A program made the position numbers and the translations under genes. Under the pieces are notes generated by a model. It was not told the DNA's origin. It saw nothing but the letters and a program-made list of their open reading frames with translations, and ran no database searches. A DNA stretch of 64,000 nucleotides from the NCBI RefSeq assembly GCF_020026305.1, contig NZ_CP075691.1, positions 7,192,001 to 7,256,000 of the forward strand, written 5' to 3'. The DNA is from Streptomyces sp. 135 (GTDB lineage Bacteria; Actinomycetota; Actinomycetes; Streptomycetales; Streptomycetaceae). The stretch's first letter is position 1. Each line of letters opens with the position of its first letter. Below, piece after piece: positions 59,033-64,000 of this stretch.

Positions 59033-60907
59033 GTGCGTAACCCGCTTCACCACCGCAGACGCAAGGCCAGGACGCGTCTGCTCGGCGCCACCGTGGCGGC
59101 GGGGGCGGTGGCCGCCGCCGGGCTCGTCGCGCTGCCCGGCACCTCGTCCGAGGCCTCCGCCGCGCCCGCCGCCCGCCAGGCCGAGCGCCTGGACCGCGGC
59201 GTCGTCAGCGTCCACAACGGCAGCGGCAACCTGGTGAGCTGGCGCTGGCTCGCCTCCGACCCCACGAATGTCGCCTTCAACGTCTACCGGGGCGGTACGA
59301 AGGTCAACGCGTCCCCCGTCACCGGCTCCACGAACTACTTCCACCCGGGGGCGCCGAACTCGGCCGACTACACGGTCCGCGCCGTCGTGGGCGGCGTCGA
59401 GCAGGGCGACTCGGCGCACGCCGTCCAGTTCCGGGCCGGCTACAAGGACGTGCCGATCACCCCGCCCGCGGGCGGCTCGGACTACACGTACGAGGCGAAC
59501 GACGCGTCCGTCGGCGACCTGGACGGCGACGGCGCCCTCGACTTCGTCCTGAAGTGGCAGCCCACGAACGCCAAGGACAACTCGCAGTCGGGCGTCACCG
59601 GCAACACCGTCATCGACGGAGTCACACTGGACGGCACCCGCCTGTGGCGCATCGACCTGGGGCGCAACATCCGCTCGGGCGCGCACTACACCCAGTTCCA
59701 GGTGTACGACTACGACGGCGACGGCAAGGCCGAGGTCGCCATGAAGACGGCGGACGGCACCGTCGACGGCACCGGCAAGGCGATCGGGAACGCGGCGGCG
59801 GACCACCGCAACGCGAGCGGGTACGTGCTCTCCGGCCCCGAGTACCTGACCATGTTCAACGGCCGGACCGGCGCGGCCATGCAGACCGTCGACTACGCGC
59901 CCGCGCGTGGCGACGTCGCGTCCTGGGGCGACAGTTACGGCAACCGCGTGGACCGCTTCCTGGCGGGGACCGCCTACCTCGACGGCTCGCGGCCGTCCCT
60001 GATCATGGCGCGCGGCTACTACACGCGCAGCGTCATCGCCGCCTGGGACTGGCGCGACGGCAGGTTCACGCGCCGCTGGACCTTCGACACGAACTCCTCG
60101 ACCAACGCGGGCAAGGGCTACGACGGGCAGGGCAACCACAGCCTGTCCGTCGCGGACGTCGACAAGGACGGCAAGGACGAGATCGTCTACGGCGCCATGA
60201 CCGTGGACGACAACGGCAACGGCCTGTGGACGACGAAGCTCGGGCACGGCGACGCGGGCCACGTCGGCGACCTCGACCCGTCCCGCGCGGGCCTGGAGTA
60301 CTTCAAGGTCTCCGAGGACAGCTCCAAGCCCGGCTCATGGATGGCCGACGCCCGCACCGGGCAGATCCTGTGGCGGACCGCTTCGGGCGCCGACAACGGC
60401 CGTGGCGTCAGCGCCGACATCCACGCGGGCTCCCCGGGCGCCGAATCGTGGTCCGCGGCCGACACCACCCTGCGCTCACCCACCGGGGCGTCGGTCGGCC
60501 GCGAACCCTCCAGCGTCAATTTCGTGAGCTGGTGGGACGGCGACACGACCCGCGAACTGCTCGACGGCACCCGCATCGACAAGTACGGCACCGGCGGCGA
60601 GAGCCGCCTGCTGACCGGGGCGTCCGTCTCCGCCAACAACGGCACCAAGGCGACCCCGTCGCTCTCCGGCGACATCCTCGGCGACTGGCGCGAGGAAGTC
60701 GTCTGGCGCACCTCGGACAACCGCGCGCTGCGCATCTACTCGACCCCGCACCAGACGAACACGAGGATCACCACACTGCTCCAGGACACCCAGTACCGCA
60801 CCGCCCTGGCCTGGCAGAACACCGCCTACAACCAGCCACCGCACCCGAGCTTCCACATCGGGAGCGGGATGACGACCGCGCCACGGCCCAGGGTCGCCAC
60901 TCCCTAA
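59033..60907 (+). CDS. Secreted rhamnogalacturonan lyase, PL11 (YesW/YesX-like)
   Basis: 624 residues. GTG 59033 follows GGGAGG. A long basic signal region leads to PLPGTSSEASA, then the N-terminal fibronectin-like part (LDRGVVSVHNGSGNLVSWRWLASDP) and an eight-bladed propeller with calcium loops (GDLDGDGALDFVLKW, YDYDGDGKAEVAMKTADGT, ADVDKDGKDEIVYGAM). It cuts the RG-I backbone. The C terminus lacks an added binding module. Endo or exo action cannot be decided. Confidence 0.93.
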   Translation: MRNPLHHRRRKARTRLLGATVAAGAVAAAGLVALPGTSSEASAAPAARQAERLDRGVVSVHNGSGNLVSWRWLASDPTNVAFNVYRGGTKVNASPVTGSTNYFHPGAPNSADYTVRAVVGGVEQGDSAHAVQFRAGYKDVPITPPAGGSDYTYEANDASVGDLDGDGALDFVLKWQPTNAKDNSQSGVTGNTVIDGVTLDGTRLWRIDLGRNIRSGAHYTQFQVYDYDGDGKAEVAMKTADGTVDGTGKAIGNAAADHRNASGYVLSGPEYLTMFNGRTGAAMQTVDYAPARGDVASWGDSYGNRVDRFLAGTAYLDGSRPSLIMARGYYTRSVIAAWDWRDGRFTRRWTFDTNSSTNAGKGYDGQGNHSLSVADVDKDGKDEIVYGAMTVDDNGNGLWTTKLGHGDAGHVGDLDPSRAGLEYFKVSEDSSKPGSWMADARTGQILWRTASGADNGRGVSADIHAGSPGAESWSAADTTLRSPTGASVGREPSSVNFVSWWDGDTTRELLDGTRIDKYGTGGESRLLTGASVSANNGTKATPSLSGDILGDWREEVVWRTSDNRALRIYSTPHQTNTRITTLLQDTQYRTALAWQNTAYNQPPHPSFHIGSGMTTAPRPRVATP

Positions 60908-60921
60908 ACTCCCTGAACGGT

Positions 60922-62097
60922 TCAGCGGCGGCACAGAGCCGTGTCCACGACGCTCTCCAGCCGCTTCTCGGCCGCCTCCGCGGTCGGCTGCATGGTCACC
61001 GCGACGTTCGCCGCGCGGCCGTCGTCGGTGACGCCGCCCCGGGTCTCGTACCCGGGGAAGCTGCCGCCGTGGCCCCAGGAGCGTCCGCCGCACGACAGGG
61101 GCTTGCTGACGATGCCCAGTCCGTAACGGGCGCCGTCGCCGAAGTACGGGGCGGGGACGGTGGTGCGCATCTGGTCGAGCTGGGCCGCCGGGAGGAGGCG
61201 GCCGCCGATGAGCGCGGTGAAGAACCGGTTGAGGTCGGAGTTGGTGGAGATCAGCTGCCCGGCCGACCAGGCCCAGGAGGGGTCGATCTCCGTGATGTCG
61301 TCCAGTTCGGTGCCCGGCGCGTCCTGGTAGTACCCCTTGGGGTGCGGTTCGCGGATGGTCGCGTCGCGCGGCGCGGGGAAGTACGTGTGCCGCAGCCCGA
61401 GGCGGTCGATGACGCGCCGGTCGATCTCCTGGGCGACCGTGCGGCGGGTGACCTTCTCGATGATCAGGCCGGCCAGCACGTAGTTCGTGTTGCTGTACTC
61501 CCACTTCTTCCCGGGCTCGAAATGGGCCTCGTGCCGCAGCGCGATGCCGAGGAGTTCGCGGGGTTCGTAGTACCGCGGCTGGATGTCGTACTCGGTGTAG
61601 TTGGGCAGCCCGCTGGTCTGCTGGAGGAGGTGGCGCACGGTGATGCGGCGGCCGTCGATGCCCTCCCCGCGCACCAGGCCCGGCAGGTAGGTGTCGATGT
61701 GCGCGTCGAGCGAGATCCTCTTCTCGGCGACCAGCTGCAGCATGACCACCGCGGTGAACGTCTTGGTGTTGCTGCCGATCCGCACCTGGCCGTCCCGGGG
61801 CACCTGCGCGCCGGTCGCGAGGTCCCCGACACCGGCGGTGTAGGCACGTCCGCGGCCCGTGCGGTCCGTGACGCTCGCCAGCGCGGCGGGCATGCCGTCG
61901 GCGCGCACCAGCGCGTCCAGGCCCTGCTGGACGGTGTCCGGCCGGGGAGCCGCCGACGCCGCCGACGCCGAGGGCGCCTGGAGCGCTCCCGCCGTCATGA
62001 CACCCACGGCCACCGCGACCGCCGCCGCCACGCTCCCGCGACGCCGACCGCCCTGCCGCCCGGACGAACGGACCCTCTGCCATGCCTGCTCACGCAC
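60922..62097 (-). CDS. Secreted serine hydrolase, beta-lactamase / D,D-peptidase family
   Basis: 391 residues. GTG 62097 with AGGAG seven bases upstream gives an Arg-rich signal peptide (first 55 residues). The penicillin-binding motifs are Ser109-x-x-Lys112 (SNTK), Y-S-N in KWEYSNTNY, and HGG in WGHGGSFPG. Related Streptomyces proteins are D-Ala-D-Ala carboxypeptidases or esterases; no resistance role is implied. Convergent with the PL11 gene, with a CTGAAC-G-GTTCAG dyad (60913-60925) at the junction. Confidence 0.88.
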   Translation of the reverse strand: MREQAWQRVRSSGRQGGRRRGSVAAAVAVAVGVMTAGALQAPSASAASAAPRPDTVQQGLDALVRADGMPAALASVTDRTGRGRAYTAGVGDLATGAQVPRDGQVRIGSNTKTFTAVVMLQLVAEKRISLDAHIDTYLPGLVRGEGIDGRRITVRHLLQQTSGLPNYTEYDIQPRYYEPRELLGIALRHEAHFEPGKKWEYSNTNYVLAGLIIEKVTRRTVAQEIDRRVIDRLGLRHTYFPAPRDATIREPHPKGYYQDAPGTELDDITEIDPSWAWSAGQLISTNSDLNRFFTALIGGRLLPAAQLDQMRTTVPAPYFGDGARYGLGIVSKPLSCGGRSWGHGGSFPGYETRGGVTDDGRAANVAVTMQPTAEAAEKRLESVVDTALCRR

Positions 62098-62247
62098 GAG
62101 CCAACTCCTACGAACGCTGGGGACCCGGCGGCTTCCGCCGGGCCCCCAGCATGTCCGTACCCCATCACCTGCGGCGATCCTGCCACCACCCGCTTCGGGG
62201 AGGGGGTTAACCCCCGAGGGGCGGGGCACGTCCGGCGGCCCTCGCGG

Positions 62248-63999
62248 CTACCGCGGCCGCCTGGCCGCCGTGTCCCCGTAGACGATGCCGCGGCCGTTCG
62301 TCGCCACGTACACCCGGCCGAAGACCTTCGGGTCGCCGGTGATGGCGGCGCCCGTCCACCCCCACTGATGCCGCGCGTCGTTCACGCGCACCCAGCTGGC
62401 GCCCGCGTCCGTGGAGCGGAAGATGCCGCGCACGCCGCCGATCCTCGCGCTGGTGTAGAGCGTCTGGTACGAGGCACCGGGCGCCGCCTTGCCAAAGCCG
62501 ATGGTGTCGGCCTCCTGGACGCCGCCCGCCTTGGTGAAGCTCGCGCCGCCGTCCGTGGAGTGCCACAGGCCGTACGTCCCGCCGGACTTGCCGCCCGCGA
62601 GCCACACGTCGCCCTTCCTGCCGGGGACGGCCTGGAACTTCACGGGCCCCTCGGCCGGCAGACCGGCCGCCGCCGTCGCGGTGAACGTCGCGCCGCCGTC
62701 CGAACTCACGTAGAAGCGCCCGGACTTGAAGCCGTAGAACCGCTTCGGGTCCACCCGGTCCGCCTCGACCACCGCGCCCTGCGGGATGCCCTTGGCGGCC
62801 GTCCACGACGAGCCAGGACCGGTGGCGGTGTGCACCCCCGCGCCCTCCGGGCTCCACACGAAGCGGCTCCCGTCGGCCGCGGCGGCCACCGTCCCGCCGC
62901 CCGTGACGCCCGGCGGCTCCTGGCCGCCGGACCAGGTGGCGCCGTTGTCCGTGGAGAAGGCGACGCGCGGCGCCGCGTCGGCGTTGCCGGCCCGTACCAC
63001 CGTGGCCGGCCTGGACGCCGCGTAGTCCAGGCTGGTGGTCGAGGCGAAGTTCGGCGAGGTGTACATCAGCGGCGGCACCTTGGTGACGTCCGTGTGCCGG
63101 AAGCCGCCGATGTCGCCGAGCGCGCTCAGCAGCGGCGCCCCGGACGGGGGAGCCGCGAGGTCGTTGACGGCCGTCTCCTCCAGGCCCTTCACCATGGGCG
63201 TGACGGTGAACTTTCCGCCGGGGTCGTCCCAGTCGGTGAGGTCCTGAGTGCCGTAGACCGTGGCGCCCGTGCCGTACATCATGCGGTCGGAGTCGAACGG
63301 ATCGATCTCCAGGGACTCCGTCATCCACCCGAGCTTCGGGGACTGCTCGGGCGGCGCGGGCTTCGCGCCCCAGGAGAGCCAGGGGACGGACGAGATGTCC
63401 ATGGTGTAGCGGTTCTCACGCGTCGGGTACGACGAATAGCCCCAGGCCGACGTCCAGTTGGCGCCGCTGTCCGTGGTCCGGAAGATCTGCGTGTCGGGCC
63501 ACCAGGAGCTGTAGCCGGTGACCATGACGGTGCCCGGGTCGCTCCGGTCGACGCTCAGCCCGCTGAAGCCGTAGTGGGTGTCGGCATCCGCGACGGGGCT
63601 GATGTTCTTCCACTCGCCGGTCCGCGTCGCGTACCGCCACACCTGGCCCTTGCCGCCGTCGTAGGGCCCCGCCCGGTCGCTGTACGCGAGGTAGAGATAG
63701 CCTCTCTCCGCGTCCAGGACTCCCTTGTGGGCGAGCAGCCCGGTCGGCTGGCCGCCGACACGCGACCAGCTGCCGCCGCCGTCGGTGGACTTGTAGACGG
63801 AGTTCTCCTTGTCGGCGACGCCCACATACAGGGTCTGCGTCCTCAGCGGCTTCGAGCCGCCCGAGCCCGTCGACTCGTCGAACGTGACCCAGACGATCCC
63901 CTGGTTGTCGGAGTCGTAGCCGCTCGTGTCACTCGGGTCCTGCTGGAAGTTGCCGGGGTTCGGGAAGTTCGTCACCTGCTTCCAGGTGGCGCCCGCGTC
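62248..63999 (-). CDS. GH74 xyloglucanase-type glycosidase (5' end outside window)
   Basis: The frame is open to the right edge (last full codon at 63997-63999), leaving 583 C-terminal residues. Repeated propeller motifs of the sialidase/BNR kind (STDGGGSWSRVG, TTDSGANWTSAWG, STDNGATWSGG, STDAGASWVRV) and the family stretch LEIDPFDSDRMMYGTGATVYGT, containing an Asp in the catalytic-acid region, fit GH74. It would cut xyloglucan. It ends 151 bases before the serine hydrolase; whether they share a transcript is not clear. No binding module follows the propeller here. Confidence 0.88.
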   Translation of the reverse strand, partial: DAGATWKQVTNFPNPGNFQQDPSDTSGYDSDNQGIVWVTFDESTGSGGSKPLRTQTLYVGVADKENSVYKSTDGGGSWSRVGGQPTGLLAHKGVLDAERGYLYLAYSDRAGPYDGGKGQVWRYATRTGEWKNISPVADADTHYGFSGLSVDRSDPGTVMVTGYSSWWPDTQIFRTTDSGANWTSAWGYSSYPTRENRYTMDISSVPWLSWGAKPAPPEQSPKLGWMTESLEIDPFDSDRMMYGTGATVYGTQDLTDWDDPGGKFTVTPMVKGLEETAVNDLAAPPSGAPLLSALGDIGGFRHTDVTKVPPLMYTSPNFASTTSLDYAASRPATVVRAGNADAAPRVAFSTDNGATWSGGQEPPGVTGGGTVAAAADGSRFVWSPEGAGVHTATGPGSSWTAAKGIPQGAVVEADRVDPKRFYGFKSGRFYVSSDGGATFTATAAAGLPAEGPVKFQAVPGRKGDVWLAGGKSGGTYGLWHSTDGGASFTKAGGVQEADTIGFGKAAPGASYQTLYTSARIGGVRGIFRSTDAGASWVRVNDARHQWGWTGAAITGDPKVFGRVYVATNGRGIVYGDTAARRPR

Positions 64000-64000
64000 C

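Noticed and set aside
1..64000. CRISPR arrays, prophage, insertion sequences, tRNA or rRNA genes
   Set aside because: The tandem repeats found are coding or REP-like without unique spacers; no transposase, integrase or RNA gene pattern was seen.

Overview
The window is very GC-rich, uses GTG starts and stop/start-overlapping operons freely, carries many Tat and lipoprotein signals, and holds gene families typical of mycelial actinobacteria. These include SpoIIE-type phosphatases with an RsbW-like ATPase domain, HelR with a rifamycin-associated element, and crotonyl-CoA carboxylase/reductase with ethylmalonyl-CoA mutase. I read it as a chromosomal segment of a Streptomyces or a close relative. 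There are no tRNA or rRNA genes, CRISPR arrays, phage or insertion-sequence genes. All functions below come from protein motifs and context.

Region 1 (1-12.7 kb, core metabolism): the end of an amino-acid-type ABC binding protein; the phosphatidylethanolamine pair psd-pssA; then a minus-strand ethylmalonyl-CoA pathway block. Downstream of a TetR regulator and a doubled 3-hydroxyacyl-CoA dehydrogenase lie ccr, ecm, mcl, mch and an acyl-CoA dehydrogenase (mcd). mcl carries a one-base frameshift. The region ends with a small HEAT-repeat gene that may be leaderless.

Region 2 (12.8-25.1 kb, mixed stress and signalling genes): a RidA protein coupled to a secreted S33 peptidase; an SplB-like radical SAM protein with a LexA-type box in its promoter and a clamp-binding-like C terminus; a GNAT acetyltransferase behind a tiny leader ORF; an ArsB/NhaD-like permease; an SRPBCC protein; a 14-TM MFS exporter fused to carboxypeptidase-regulatory repeats; a PAS-GAF-SpoIIE-HATPase phosphatase containing a 21-copy hexapeptide array; and a methyltransferase.

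Region 3 (25.2-61 kb, pectin / rhamnogalacturonan-I utilisation): interrupted only by helR, this is a large plant cell-wall locus. It has three sugar ABC importers without ATPase genes, two rhamnogalacturonan acetylesterases and a related SGNH esterase, a PL26-type exo-lyase, GH42 beta-galactosidase and GH53 endo-galactanase with their own LacI-regulated importer, a GntR/FCD regulator with a DHDPS-family enzyme and an IlvD/Edd dehydratase for sugar acids, a Gfo/Idh oxidoreductase, a PmoA-like protein, a GH43, a PL1 pectate lyase, a CE8 pectinesterase and a PL11 rhamnogalacturonan lyase. Secreted enzymes would open homogalacturonan and RG-I and trim galactan. The importers take up oligomers, and cytoplasmic enzymes without signal peptides (RGAE, GH43, GH42) finish them. 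CG-centred LacI-type palindromes mark at least three of the control regions.

Region 4 (60.9-64 kb): a secreted serine hydrolase of the beta-lactamase / D,D-peptidase fold and a GH74 xyloglucanase-type gene that runs off the right edge.

Three genes (mcl, a rhamnogalacturonan acetylesterase, a DUF624/YesL-like membrane protein) are split by one-base gaps or gains in short G/C runs. Either the assembly has homopolymer errors or these genes are recently broken.
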